Below are positions 42,014-50,930 of a stretch of 64,000 bases of DNA, one piece after another. This DNA is from Prevotella sp. (GTDB lineage: Bacteria; Bacteroidota; Bacteroidia; Bacteroidales; Bacteroidaceae): the NCBI GenBank assembly GCA_017645905.1, contig JAGCNO010000004.1, forward strand, positions 1 through 64,000, in the 5' to 3' direction. The notes under the pieces were generated by a model. It worked only from the letters and a program-made list of their open reading frames with translations, was not told the origin of the DNA and did not search any database. Both the position numbers and the translations under genes were made by a program. Numbering within the stretch: the first letter of the stretch is position 1; the number at the start of each line of letters is the position of its first letter.

Positions 42014-42586
42014 TCAGAGGTTGTCTACTACGGCGCAGATGTCCTGGAAGATGCGGTCGAGCTCTCCCAGGCCGTCGATGTGGTGGTGCAGTCCTTCCTT
42101 GCTGTACCACTCGATGAGTGGCTGCGTCTGCTGGTGGTATACCACGAGGCGCTTCTTGATGGTCTCCTCGTTGTCGTCGGCACGTCCGGCGAGCTGTCCG
42201 CGGAGCAGGAGGCGCTTCATCAGCTCGTCCTCGGGCACGTCGAGTTCAATCATCGCGGCCACCTTGTCGCCACGCTCGGCCAGCATGGCCTTCAGGGCCT
42301 CGGCCTGCGGGATGGTGCGGGGGAAACCGTCGAAGATGACGCCCTTATGGCCACGGCCAAAGCCGTCGTAGACCGAGGCGAGGATGGAAATCATCAGCTC
42401 GTCGGGGATGAGCTGTCCCTGGTCGATGTACTGCTTGGCAGTACGTCCCAGCTCTGTTCCGTTCTTGATTTCTGCACGCAGCACGTCGCCGGTGGAGATG
42501 TGCTGAAGTCCGTATTTCTCAATGAGCTTGTCGCTCTGGGTGCCCTTGCCTGAGCCGGGAGCACCGAAAATAACTATGTTCTTCAT
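42014..42586 (-). CDS. adk: Adenylate kinase
   Basis: 190 residues from MKNIVIFGAPGSGKGTQ, the family's usual start, with P-loop, FDGFPRTIPQAEAL and the short LID form RGQLAGRADDNEETIKKRL (no zinc insert). It interconverts ATP+AMP and 2 ADP. The frame stays open another 43 codons upstream to an ATG at 42715 (MRVVKLPHMPSDVEARKGD...), with coding-like codon use, ending 3 bp from hpt. Whether that extension is translated is unclear. It is read after hpt and before the BACON lipoprotein. Confidence 0.93.
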   Translation of the reverse strand: MKNIVIFGAPGSGKGTQSDKLIEKYGLQHISTGDVLRAEIKNGTELGRTAKQYIDQGQLIPDELMISILASVYDGFGRGHKGVIFDGFPRTIPQAEALKAMLAERGDKVAAMIELDVPEDELMKRLLLRGQLAGRADDNEETIKKRLVVYHQQTQPLIEWYSKEGLHHHIDGLGELDRIFQDICAVVDNL

Positions 42587-42718
42587 CTTAATATATTGTT
42601 TTATTTGGTTAACGGTCACACGCTGCTCCTTGCCCTTGAACCACTGGTCGGGCAAGAGGTCGCCCTTGCGAGCCTCAACGTCGCTGGGCATGTGGGGAAG
42701 CTTTACTACTCTCATAAT

Positions 42719-43255
42719 TCACTCTACTACAGTATAAATATCCCGCAGGTTGCGGCCTTGTCCGTCGTAGTCCAGCCCGTAGCCCACAATGAAGTCGTTG
42801 GGAATCTCCATCACGCCATACTTGATGTCGAGCTCCACCTGCAGGCGGTCGGGCTTAACCAGCAGCGGGCAGATGGCCACGGAGGCCGGGTTTCGCGTGC
42901 CCAGAGCCTCCACCATGCGCTTCATGGTCAGGCCGGTGTCTACAATGTCCTCGACGATGATGACGTGGCGGTCTTTCAGGCTCTCGTTGATGCCAATCAC
43001 TTCCTTGATGCGTCCCGTAGACGTGGTGCCCTGATAGGAGGCCAGCTTTACGAACGAGATTTCACAGGGGATGGTGAGGCAGCGCATGAGGTCGGAAGCA
43101 AAGACGAAAGCACCGTTGAGCACGGCCAGCAGCAAGGGATTCTTGCCCTCATAGTCGCGGTTGATGCGTTCGGCGACCGCCTGGATTTTACTCTTAATGA
43201 CAGCCTCGGGAATCGACGTCTCGAAGGTCTTGTCAAGAATCTTCACTCTGCTCAT
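42719..43255 (-). CDS. hpt: Hypoxanthine phosphoribosyltransferase
   Basis: 178 residues. PRPP-binding motif VIIVEDIVDTGLTMKRM, N-terminal LLAVLNGAFVFASDLMR and C-terminal DFIVGYGLDYDGQGRNL. It salvages hypoxanthine and guanine to IMP and GMP. First gene of hpt-adk, an order common in Bacteroidales; a TAACTTTG box lies 27 bp upstream. Confidence 0.92.
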   Translation of the reverse strand: MSRVKILDKTFETSIPEAVIKSKIQAVAERINRDYEGKNPLLLAVLNGAFVFASDLMRCLTIPCEISFVKLASYQGTTSTGRIKEVIGINESLKDRHVIIVEDIVDTGLTMKRMVEALGTRNPASVAICPLLVKPDRLQVELDIKYGVMEIPNDFIVGYGLDYDGQGRNLRDIYTVVE

Positions 43256-43281
43256 AGTCTCAGTTTTTTAGGTTACGGGTG

Positions 43282-43289
43282 CAAAGTTA
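43282..43289 (-). promoter_or_regulatory. Promoter -7 box for hpt-adk
   Basis: TAACTTTG on the minus strand, 27 bp before the hpt ATG. Confidence 0.6.
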
Positions 43290-43362
43290 CGAAAAGTTGA
43301 GCGCAAAACAAAAGAATTTGTTCTTTTTTTTGCCGAGACGAAAAAGTTTCCTTGAGCAGAGC

Positions 43363-43390
43363 GAAAAAAGTCACCCCTTGCGAGGTGACT
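43363..43390 (-). terminator. Terminator after mntA-hepT
   Basis: Stem AGTCACC/GGTGACT followed on the minus strand by six T; 11 bp after the hepT stop. Confidence 0.75.
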
Positions 43391-43400
43391 ATTATTGACT

Positions 43401-43790
43401 TTAATCTCCAATGTGGTCGATGAGGAAATCAGTTGCATTTAGTAATGGTTGTAAGTCATCGTTAATGACTTCAGATATGATATCTACATCAATGTCGAAG
43501 TAGCCATGAGCAATTCTGTTTCTTAACCCGAACACTTGATGCCAAGGGATTTCGGGACGAAGGGTCAGAAACTGTCCTTCGGTAATTTTGTCTATCTTTC
43601 TGAATCCTTCGCCTATTGCCATTATTGTCATGCAGTTACCAGCAAGGTCTTGCATTCCGCTTGGTGATATGAGCAATTGGTTCATGTCCGTAATGCCCAT
43701 ATTCCATTTCATCAGGTTCTCGATTGATTCTTTTATCTGATGAAGAATATCAAGCACCACCTCACGCTTGTCCAAAGATATCGATTCCAT
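43401..43790 (-). CDS. HepT-like RNase toxin (DUF86)
   Basis: 129 residues, all-alpha. HEPN RNase motif R-x4-H-x-Y is intact at Arg90, His95 and Tyr97 (RNRIAHGY). DUF86 features include SPSGMQDLAGNCMTIMAIGEGFRKID. In characterised pairs the toxin cuts RNA and is silenced when the MntA partner adds AMP to the Tyr of this motif. Its start overlaps mntA by 29 bp, and a terminator follows, so the pair is a compact unit. Confidence 0.85.
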   Translation of the reverse strand: MESISLDKREVVLDILHQIKESIENLMKWNMGITDMNQLLISPSGMQDLAGNCMTIMAIGEGFRKIDKITEGQFLTLRPEIPWHQVFGLRNRIAHGYFDIDVDIISEVINDDLQPLLNATDFLIDHIGD

Positions 43791-44070
43791 ACTTGTATAT
43801 TTGGTTCAAGAAAAAGGGACGCATGTTGTCATGCTTGCGTATCAAGTCTACATTTGTGCCAAGTATTGACTCCAGGTAGTCGGCAGCAGCACATAGCGTA
43901 TAAGCCTTTGCGGGCATGACAACAAAGAGGTCAACGTCGCTGCCATCATGATGCTCGTCCTTGGCAACGGAGCCGAAAAGCCTCATATAGCTGATGCCAT
44001 AGTTTGTTCTCAGCACATCAGCATGACTTTTAAGTATGTCTATGTATTCTTGTCGTGTCCTAAGCGTCAT
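43762..44070 (-). CDS. MntA-like minimal nucleotidyltransferase antitoxin
   Basis: 102 residues. Nucleotidyltransferase motif G-S-x10-D-x-D is exact: Gly33-Ser34 and Asp45, Asp47 (FGSVAKDEHHDGSDVDLF). MNT proteins act as AMP-adding antitoxins of HepT RNases. It lies directly before and overlaps the hepT-like gene, the reverse of the toxin-first order in some systems. A TACATTTG box lies about 60 bp upstream. Confidence 0.85.
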   Translation of the reverse strand: MTLRTRQEYIDILKSHADVLRTNYGISYMRLFGSVAKDEHHDGSDVDLFVVMPAKAYTLCAAADYLESILGTNVDLIRKHDNMRPFFLNQIYKYGIDIFGQA

Positions 44071-44128
44071 AGAATCTATATATAAGCTTATGCATCATTG
44101 AAACTGGATTTCTACCCGATTCCGATTG

Positions 44129-44136
44129 CAAATGTA
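44129..44136 (-). promoter_or_regulatory. Promoter -7 box for mntA-hepT
   Basis: TACATTTG on the minus strand, about 60 bp before the mntA ATG. Confidence 0.5.
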
Positions 44137-44189
44137 TACAAAATTCTTCAAATACCAACATCTTTATATAAAAAAGTGCTGTATTTTAT

Positions 44190-44357
44190 GTGAATTTAGC
44201 AGAAAAGTGGTTGGGATGGGTATGGACAGGATTGTTTTTCGGAATTATTCGATGGAGAAACGCTGACCCGACACGGGAAAGCTCCAACGAAAACGGCAGG
44301 ACGAAGATAGAGGGCTACAAGAACATGGCGATGAAATTGGGGAACCAAAAAGAATAA
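44190..44357 (+). CDS. Possible small ORF or gene remnant
   Basis: A GTG-started frame of 55 codons (VNLAEKWLGWVWTGLFFGI..., with a membrane-like first half and a polar second half ending KNMAMKLGNQKE). The TAA stop is provided by the first unit of the repeat array. Codon choice looks partly coding-like. It may be a small membrane protein or the relic of a larger gene; no family recognised. Confidence 0.25.
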   Translation: MNLAEKWLGWVWTGLFFGIIRWRNADPTRESSNENGRTKIEGYKNMAMKLGNQKE

Positions 44358-44520
44358 GCCGTTCAAATCTGGAGAAAGAACGGCTTATTCTCAAAGGAAG
44401 AACGGCTTATTCTCATAGAAAGAACGGCTTTTTCTTGTAAATTCTCGAGAGAATTGAGAAGAAAGAACGGCTTTTTCTATGAGAGAGAACGGCATATTCT
44501 ATGAGAGAGAACGGCTTTTA
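44346..44520. repeat. 22-bp repeat array A5
   Basis: About seven units, mostly in the AAAGAACGGCTTATTC orientation, with irregular spacing (21-25 bp) and one 17-bp palindromic spacer (TTCTCGAGAGAA) near 44442. It lies between mntA and the sugar transporter. Confidence 0.85.
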
Positions 44521-44617
44521 CTGAATTAGACAAGCCACATTCACTACAGAGAGGACGGCTCAAAGCCTGAATATACAATAAATTGTGTTCTTGTAGCGTT
44601 CTTTCTAAAAAAAGTAT

Positions 44618-45928
44618 ATGCAGGGATTCAACAAAGGTTTTCTATATTTCATCTGTGCTGTGTCGGCGATGGGCGGTCTGCTCTTCGGCTACGACTGGGT
44701 GGTGATTGGCGGCGCGAAGCCGTTCTATGAACTGTATTTTGGCATCGGCGACTCGCCGTTAATGCAGGGTGTGGCTATGACGACGGCCTTGATAGGCTGT
44801 CTCGTCGGCGCGATGGTGGCTGGTGCCGCTGCCGACAGGTATGGCCGCAAGCCGCTGCTGATGCTGTCGGCGGTGCTGTTCACCGTATCGGCTATCGGCA
44901 CGGGACTGTTCAACGACTTCACCTTATTTAATATAGCACGCTTCGTGGGAGGCGTGGGCATCGGCGTGGCATCGGCCTTGGCTCCGATGTATATTGCCGA
45001 GGTGAGCCCGGCGGAGATACGCGGCCGCATGGTGAGCCTCAACCAGATGACCATCGTGCTGGGCATATTGGCGGCACAAATCGTGAACATGCTGCTGGCC
45101 CGCGACACCGCCATCGCAGAGAATATGGCGTGGAATGTGGAGTGGGGCTGGCGCTGGATGTTCTGGGCCGAGACGCTGCCCGCCGCGCTGTTCCTGTTGC
45201 TGAGCTTCTTTATTCCGGAAAGTCCGGTGTATATGAGGCTAAAAGCTGGATTATCAAGTAATTCCGGAACCTCTGGGGAAATTAAGGCGGGGCTGAAGGA
45301 GCTGTTCCAAAATAAATACGGGCGGATACTGCTGTTGGGTCTGGTCATCGCCGTGTTCCAGCAATGGTGCGGCACGAACGTCATCTTCAACTATGCGCAG
45401 GAAATCTTTGTCGGTGCGGGCTTTGATGTCGACGGTATGTTCATCAACATCGTCATTACGGGCATTGCCAACGTCATCTTCACCTTCGTGGCCCTCTATA
45501 CCATTGAGAAGTGGGGACGCCGCTCGCTGATGCTCCTCGGAGCCGGCGGTCTGGGACTCATCTATCTCATTCTCGGCACCTGCTACTTCTTCGAGGTGAA
45601 GGGCGTGATGATGGTGGTGCTCGTCGTTGCGGCTATCTCGGTCTATGCTATGACCCTTGCTCCCGTTACTTGGACGCTGCTGGCCGAAATCTTCCCCAAC
45701 CGCATACGTGGCATCGCTATGGCCACCTGTACCTTCGCCCTGTGGGTGGGCTGTTGTACGCTGACTTTCTCGTTCCCCTCGATGAACGCCGCACTGGGCT
45801 CCAGCGGCACCTTCTGGATTTACTCCGCCATCTGTCTCTGTGCCTTCATCTTCCTGTGGAACCGCTGTCCTGAGACGAAGGGAAAGAGCCTGGAAGAGTT
45901 GGAAAAGGAACTGGTAAGTGATAAGTGA
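44618..45928 (+). CDS. Sugar porter family MFS transporter
   Basis: 436 residues, about 12 helices. Sugar-porter signatures: ADRYGRKP after helix 2, RFVGGVGIG, PESPVYMRLK before the central loop, QQWCGTNVIFNYAQEIF in helix 7, EKWGRRSL and PETKGKSLEELE at the end. It probably imports a hexose or pentose by proton symport. The central loop contains LSSNSGTSGEI, a low-complexity stretch. It is followed after 3 bp by rmuC and then the DUF5107 gene, so one transcript is likely. Confidence 0.88.
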   Translation: MQGFNKGFLYFICAVSAMGGLLFGYDWVVIGGAKPFYELYFGIGDSPLMQGVAMTTALIGCLVGAMVAGAAADRYGRKPLLMLSAVLFTVSAIGTGLFNDFTLFNIARFVGGVGIGVASALAPMYIAEVSPAEIRGRMVSLNQMTIVLGILAAQIVNMLLARDTAIAENMAWNVEWGWRWMFWAETLPAALFLLLSFFIPESPVYMRLKAGLSSNSGTSGEIKAGLKELFQNKYGRILLLGLVIAVFQQWCGTNVIFNYAQEIFVGAGFDVDGMFINIVITGIANVIFTFVALYTIEKWGRRSLMLLGAGGLGLIYLILGTCYFFEVKGVMMVVLVVAAISVYAMTLAPVTWTLLAEIFPNRIRGIAMATCTFALWVGCCTLTFSFPSMNAALGSSGTFWIYSAICLCAFIFLWNRCPETKGKSLEELEKELVSDK

Positions 45929-45931
45929 CAA

Positions 45932-47446
45932 ATGGAAATATATCTCATTATAGCAATTATTGCGCTCATTGTCTTGAGCATACTCGTCTATGTCATCTCT
46001 AAACTGAGGACAGAGCGCGATGTCGAAAGGACTAAAGTTGAAAGCCTCTCCAAGCAGGTAGTCAACCAGATGGAGTCGTTCGAGAAGCAACAGTCTGCCC
46101 AAAAGGAGAGCTACGAGACGCGCCTGGAATCGCAAAAGGATGACTATGAGAAACGAATGGAGGAGCTCAAGGACTTAATGAGCAGGACCTACGAGAACCA
46201 GATAGCAGACCTTAAGACATCTTTTGAGCGGCAGCTGAACCAGACGAAGGAGGCTCACGAAGGGCAGATTGCGGCTTTAAGGAAGATGAACGAAGAACAG
46301 GTAAAGAGCCAGCTTGACCTCATCCGTGAGCAGATGCAGACCACGTCGGAAAAGGTGCTCAAGCTAAGGCAAGACGAACTGGGTGAGGAAAACAAAGAGC
46401 AGGTGTCGAAAATCATCGACCCGCTGCAGAAGAGCCTGAAGGACATGCAGGAGGCGCTCAACAAAACCAAAGAGCAACAGACTGAAGCGCTTACCCGACT
46501 GGACGAGACCATCAAAATCAATATGCAGAAGAGTGCGGCAATCGGCGAAACGGCCGACCGCCTTACTCGTGCGCTGACTGGGGAAGTGAAAGTGCAAGGC
46601 AATTTCGGAGAACTGAAGCTCAAACAGCTGCTTGAAGACCTGGAACTGAGAGAGGGCGAACAGTTTGACACGCAGGAGACCTTGAAAGAGAAAGGCGGGA
46701 AAAACGTCAAAGGCGATGACGGGCACGGACTGATACCCGACTTCATCCTCCATTTCCCCAACAACCGTCACGTCGTCGTAGACTCCAAGATGTCGTTGAC
46801 CGACTATGAGCGATATATGAACGCAGAGGACGGCTCGCCCGAGAAGAGCGCCTACCTCAAGGCACACATCGACAGCGTCAGGGCCCAGGTGAGGCGTCTG
46901 GCTCGCAAGGAGTATACGAAGTATTTGCCGGAAGGCTACAACCGCCTGAACTTTGCCATCATGTATGTGCCCATAGAGGGTGCACTTAATCTCGCCTTGC
47001 TCAATGATGCGTCACTTTGGCGAGAGGCCTACGATGAAGGAGTCATGATACTGGGGCCGCAGACTATGTACATGAATCTGCGCGTCCTGGAAATGATGTG
47101 GACTCAGGTGAGGCAACTGAAGAACCAACAGTCTTTGATGGATGCCGCCAACGTTGTGATCGAGCGCGTGCAGGACTTTGGCGTTCGCTTTATGGACGTA
47201 GAGTCCAGCGTGTATGACACTATCAAGAAAATCACAAAGCTGAAGATTACCACAGCCGATAGCGGCCCAAGCATTGTCACGGCTGCCAGAAATCTGCTTA
47301 AGGCAGGAGCAAAGGAAAACAAGAAGAAGAAATCGCTTGCAGAGATAGACGACAGTCTGTTTATTGATGCTGACGAGACCGTGATGATTCCTTCAGACAT
47401 TTCAAATAATGTGGAAGAGCCTTCGGATGAGGCAGAACTTGATTAA
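45932..47446 (+). CDS. rmuC: RmuC-family DNA recombination protein
   Basis: 504 residues. N-terminal membrane anchor (IYLIIAIIALIVLSILVYVI), a coiled coil (about 25-190), then the RmuC domain with its nuclease-like core: GNFGELKLKQLLEDLELREGEQFDTQE, LIPDFILHFPNNRHVVVDSKMSLTDYERY and NFAIMYVPIEGALNLAL. RmuC limits DNA inversions and rearrangements at short inverted repeats in E. coli. An acidic tail ends the protein. It sits between a sugar transporter and a DUF5107 protein. Confidence 0.9.
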   Translation: MEIYLIIAIIALIVLSILVYVISKLRTERDVERTKVESLSKQVVNQMESFEKQQSAQKESYETRLESQKDDYEKRMEELKDLMSRTYENQIADLKTSFERQLNQTKEAHEGQIAALRKMNEEQVKSQLDLIREQMQTTSEKVLKLRQDELGEENKEQVSKIIDPLQKSLKDMQEALNKTKEQQTEALTRLDETIKINMQKSAAIGETADRLTRALTGEVKVQGNFGELKLKQLLEDLELREGEQFDTQETLKEKGGKNVKGDDGHGLIPDFILHFPNNRHVVVDSKMSLTDYERYMNAEDGSPEKSAYLKAHIDSVRAQVRRLARKEYTKYLPEGYNRLNFAIMYVPIEGALNLALLNDASLWREAYDEGVMILGPQTMYMNLRVLEMMWTQVRQLKNQQSLMDAANVVIERVQDFGVRFMDVESSVYDTIKKITKLKITTADSGPSIVTAARNLLKAGAKENKKKKSLAEIDDSLFIDADETVMIPSDISNNVEEPSDEAELD

Positions 47447-47460
47447 CAATTGATATATTC

Positions 47461-50400
47461 ATGGTAAAAGCCTGGAGAGAAATAGTGACCATCCCGACCT
47501 ACGAAGTCGGGAAGGCAGAGAAGAACCCGATGTTCCTGGAGAAGCGGGTGTATCAGGGAAGCAGTGGTGTGGTTTATCCATATCCCGTCATCGAGTCGAT
47601 AGCCGATGAGCCGGTACCAAAGGAGTGGCAGGCCATCTGGATAGAGAACGATTATATCAAGGTGATGATCCTGCCCGAACTGGGCGGACGCATACAGATG
47701 GCTTACGATAAGATCAAGGAGCGTCACTTCGTTTATTACAACCACGTCATCAAACCCGCGTTGGTAGGGCTGGCCGGGCCGTGGATAAGCGGCGGCATAG
47801 AGTTTAACTGGCCGCAGCACCATCGGCCGTCGACCTATATGCCTGTCGATTCTACCATCGTGGAGAACGAGGATGGTAGTGTTACCGTTTGGGTAAACGA
47901 GATGGAGCGGATGTTCCACCAGAAGGGATCCGCCGGCTTTACCTTGCGTCCCGGTTGTGCCTATCTGGAGATTCAGGGTCGCGTCTCGAACCGCACACCG
48001 ATGCCCCAGACCTTCCTCTGGTGGGCAAATCCCGCTGTAGAGGTGAACGACCAGTACCAGAGCGTGTTCCCGCCCGACGTGAACGCAGTCTTTGACCACG
48101 GCAAACGGGCCGTATCGTCGTTCCCCATCGCCACCGGAACGTACTACAAGATGGACTACTCTGCCGGTGTGGACATCTCAAACTACCGCAATATTCCCGT
48201 TCCTACGTCGTATATGGCGGTCAATTCCAAGTACGACTTCGAGGGCGGCTACGAGAACGATACGCACGGCGGAATGCTCCATGTGGCCAGCCACCACTAT
48301 TCGCCCGGCAAGAAGCAATGGACATGGGGCAACGGAGACTTCGGACGCGCCTGGGACAGGAACCTCACGGATGATTTTGGCCATTCTGGCTTCCGCCCTT
48401 ACATCGAGCTGATGGCGGGCGTTTATACCGAGAACCAGCCGGACTTCACCTGGCTGATGCCCTACGAGGAGAAGCAGTTCACGCAGTACTTCATGCCCTA
48501 CCGTGAGGTCGGCATCGTGAAACAGGCGACGAAGGACTTCGTGATGAATATTGAAGAGACGGACAATGGTATTCTCATCAAATTGCTCGCCACAAGTAAG
48601 CAGACAGTACAGGTGACGCTCTGTAACAAAAAGGGTGAGAAGTATTTTGACCAAACGATGACGCTCTCGCCTGAGGAAGTCTTTGAACAGACGGTCGACG
48701 CGAAGGGTGCCCCACTCTCCGATCTACTCTTCGCCATCTGTCAGCCTGATGCCCGGAGGCATTGCCCATTACTCCTCTGGCAGTCCGAACCCGACGAAAT
48801 CCGTCCCATTCCCGACGCTGCCGAGGCCGCCCTGCCGCCACAAGACACCAAGACCAACGATCAGCTTTACCTCACAGGTCTGCATCTGGAGCAGTACCGT
48901 CATGCCACATGGTCGGCTCTCGACTACTACGAGGAGGCCCTTCGCCGCGACCCTAACGACGTGCGCTGCCTCAACCAGACAGGCCTGTGGTACCTGCGCC
49001 GTGGCCGTTTCGACAAGGCCGAACCCTACCTCCGCAAGGCCATGAAGATTTGGCAGAAGCGTAATCCGAACCCCTACGACGGGGAGGCCATCTTCAACCT
49101 TGCCCTTTGTCTGAAATATCAAGGCGCAGCCCAAATCGTAAATTGTAAATCGTCAAATAGTAAATGGATTGAGGCCTACGAACTCTTTTGGAAGTCTACT
49201 TGGAACAAGGCGTGGGCCGATGCCGGCTATTTCGAGGCCGCCTGCATCAGCACCAGCCAAGGCCGGTACGAGGACGCCCTTGACGAGCTGAACCGTAGCC
49301 TTATCTTCAACAGCTGTAATCATAAGGCCAGAGCTCTGAAGGCTGCCGTGCTGCGCAAATTGAGCAAAGAGGGGAAAGTGAATAGTGATGATTTTGCTGC
49401 CGCACTACAGCTCGACCAATTCAACTATGGCATCCGCTATGAGCAATACCTCCTGACCAAGGACAAAGACCTGCTCAAGGAACTGAAACAGCTGTTGCGC
49501 AAGTGCAATCAGAATTACGACGAGCTGGCCCTCGACTACCTCCAGGCCGGACTCTGTGACGAGGCCGTCGACATCTGGACGATGGCAGAGGAAGAGGGTG
49601 CCGTGTCGCCCCTAACCTATTATTATATAGGCTACGCAAGGACGATGCAGGGCCGGCCCGACGAGGCTAAGGAAAGCTTCAAGAAGGCCGAGAGCATGAA
49701 GCCCGACTACTGCTTCCCCAACCGCTTGGAGGATGTTCTCGCACTCGAAGTAGCAAAGGCCTCAAACCCCGACGGTGCCCATGCTCCTTACTTCCTCGGC
49801 TGTCTATACTACGATAAGCGTCAGTACGACCTGGCCGTAGAGAACTGGGAACGATCTGCCAAGCTCGACTCATCGTTCCCCATCGTCTGGCGAAACCTGG
49901 CCTTGGCACGGTTCAACAAGCAGAACCGCCCGTATGAAGCCCTCGAATACATGGAAAAGGCCTTCCACCTCGACGAGAAGGATGCCCGCATGCTCATGGA
50001 GCTCGACCAGCTCTACAAGCGTCTGCACCGCCCACATCAGGAGCGCCTGGCTTTCTTGCAGCAATATCCCAATCTCATTCAGCAGCGCGACGACCTCGTG
50101 CTGGAGGAGATTACGCTCCTCAATCAGCTGGGCCGTTACGAGGAAGCCAAGCAGAAGCTCGACGCCCACAAGTTCCATCCCTGGGAGGGCGGCGAAGGCA
50201 AGGTGAGCGGGCAGTACCAGATTTGCAGGGTGGAGCTGGCGAAGAGGCTCTTAGAAAAATTAGAGAGTATAGAAAAACCAGACAGACTTGAAAATATAGA
50301 AAAGGCCATCCGTCTGCTCAGCGAGTGCCTCGAATATCCTCACCATCTTGGCGAAGGCAAGCTCTTCGGAGCCCAGGAGAATGACTTTTACTATCTGCTC

Positions 50401-50865
50401 GGCGTAGCCTACGATATGAAAGCGGAAGCAAATTCTTCACTTTCTTCACTTAAGGCGAAAGCCCGCGAGTGCTGGGAGAAGGGCACCGTTGGCCCCAGCG
50501 AGCCTGCCGCCGCCATGTACTACAACGACGCGAAGCCCGACAAAATCTTCTACGCAGGCCTCTGTTACCGCGCCTTGGGTCAGGAGGAGAAGGCCCGCAG
50601 CCTCTTCAACCGCCTGCTCAGCTACGGCAAGCAGCACCTCTTCGACCACGTCACTATGGACTACTTCGCCGTCTCGCTGCCCGATTTGCTTATCTGGGAC
50701 GACAGCCTCGACACAAAGAACCGCATCCACTGCCTCTACATGCTCGCCCTGGGCTATTACGGCATGGGCGACCGTAACCACGCCGAACGCTATCTGAAGG
50801 AGGTAGAGGCTTTAGACAACAACCATCAGGGCATCCAGCAGCTGCGCACGCTCTTCACAATATGA
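47461..50865 (+). CDS. DUF5107 and tetratricopeptide-repeat protein
   Basis: 1134 residues, no signal peptide. Residues about 35-330 fit DUF5107 (VMILPELGGRIQMAYDK, WISGGIEFNWPQHHRPST, LWWANPAVEVN, YSPGKKQWTWGNGDFG), a beta-sandwich domain related to mutarotase-like sugar-binding folds. Residues about 480-1130 are TPR-like helical repeats (ALDYYEEALRRDPNDV, ALDELNRSLIFNS, FKKAESMKPDY). DUF5107 proteins often accompany sugar transport genes, as here, so a role in carbohydrate handling is likely. Three in-frame stretches, residues about 559-570 (IVNCKSSNSK), near 640 (EGKVNSDD) and near 985 (NSSLSSLKA), are translated simple-sequence tracts. Confidence 0.82.
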   Translation: MVKAWREIVTIPTYEVGKAEKNPMFLEKRVYQGSSGVVYPYPVIESIADEPVPKEWQAIWIENDYIKVMILPELGGRIQMAYDKIKERHFVYYNHVIKPALVGLAGPWISGGIEFNWPQHHRPSTYMPVDSTIVENEDGSVTVWVNEMERMFHQKGSAGFTLRPGCAYLEIQGRVSNRTPMPQTFLWWANPAVEVNDQYQSVFPPDVNAVFDHGKRAVSSFPIATGTYYKMDYSAGVDISNYRNIPVPTSYMAVNSKYDFEGGYENDTHGGMLHVASHHYSPGKKQWTWGNGDFGRAWDRNLTDDFGHSGFRPYIELMAGVYTENQPDFTWLMPYEEKQFTQYFMPYREVGIVKQATKDFVMNIEETDNGILIKLLATSKQTVQVTLCNKKGEKYFDQTMTLSPEEVFEQTVDAKGAPLSDLLFAICQPDARRHCPLLLWQSEPDEIRPIPDAAEAALPPQDTKTNDQLYLTGLHLEQYRHATWSALDYYEEALRRDPNDVRCLNQTGLWYLRRGRFDKAEPYLRKAMKIWQKRNPNPYDGEAIFNLALCLKYQGAAQIVNCKSSNSKWIEAYELFWKSTWNKAWADAGYFEAACISTSQGRYEDALDELNRSLIFNSCNHKARALKAAVLRKLSKEGKVNSDDFAAALQLDQFNYGIRYEQYLLTKDKDLLKELKQLLRKCNQNYDELALDYLQAGLCDEAVDIWTMAEEEGAVSPLTYYYIGYARTMQGRPDEAKESFKKAESMKPDYCFPNRLEDVLALEVAKASNPDGAHAPYFLGCLYYDKRQYDLAVENWERSAKLDSSFPIVWRNLALARFNKQNRPYEALEYMEKAFHLDEKDARMLMELDQLYKRLHRPHQERLAFLQQYPNLIQQRDDLVLEEITLLNQLGRYEEAKQKLDAHKFHPWEGGEGKVSGQYQICRVELAKRLLEKLESIEKPDRLENIEKAIRLLSECLEYPHHLGEGKLFGAQENDFYYLLGVAYDMKAEANSSLSSLKAKARECWEKGTVGPSEPAAAMYYNDAKPDKIFYAGLCYRALGQEEKARSLFNRLLSYGKQHLFDHVTMDYFAVSLPDLLIWDDSLDTKNRIHCLYMLALGYYGMGDRNHAERYLKEVEALDNNHQGIQQLRTLFTI
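49133..49167. repeat. Simple-sequence tract inside the DUF5107 gene
   Basis: AAATCGTAAATTGTAAATCG followed by TCAAATAGTAAATGG; the reverse complement matches the intergenic tract type at 32520-32565. Confidence 0.65.
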
Positions 50866-50878
50866 GTTTTATATAACG

Positions 50879-50930
50879 GAAGAACCGGAAATTCCAGATT
50901 ATCTGGATTTTCCGGTTCTTCGTTTTTTTT
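50879..50930 (+). terminator. Rho-independent terminator of the transporter-rmuC-DUF5107 unit
   Basis: GAAGAACCGGAAA..TCCAGAT pairs with ATCTGGA..TTTTCCGGTTCTTC, then eight T. It starts 14 bp after the stop at 50865. Confidence 0.9.

Larger units (their letters stand above)
44071..44617. other. Intergenic region with promoter, small ORF and repeat array
   Basis: 547 bp between divergent mntA and the sugar transporter. It holds a minus promoter box TACATTTG (44129-44136), a 55-codon open frame (44190-44357) and the largest 22-bp repeat array (44346-44520). No clear TAnnTTTG box for the transporter was found. Confidence 0.6.

Noticed and set aside
44346..44520. CRISPR array
   Set aside because: Units are only 22 bp apart with spacers of about 5 bp that are partly shared, both orientations occur, and no cas gene is present.
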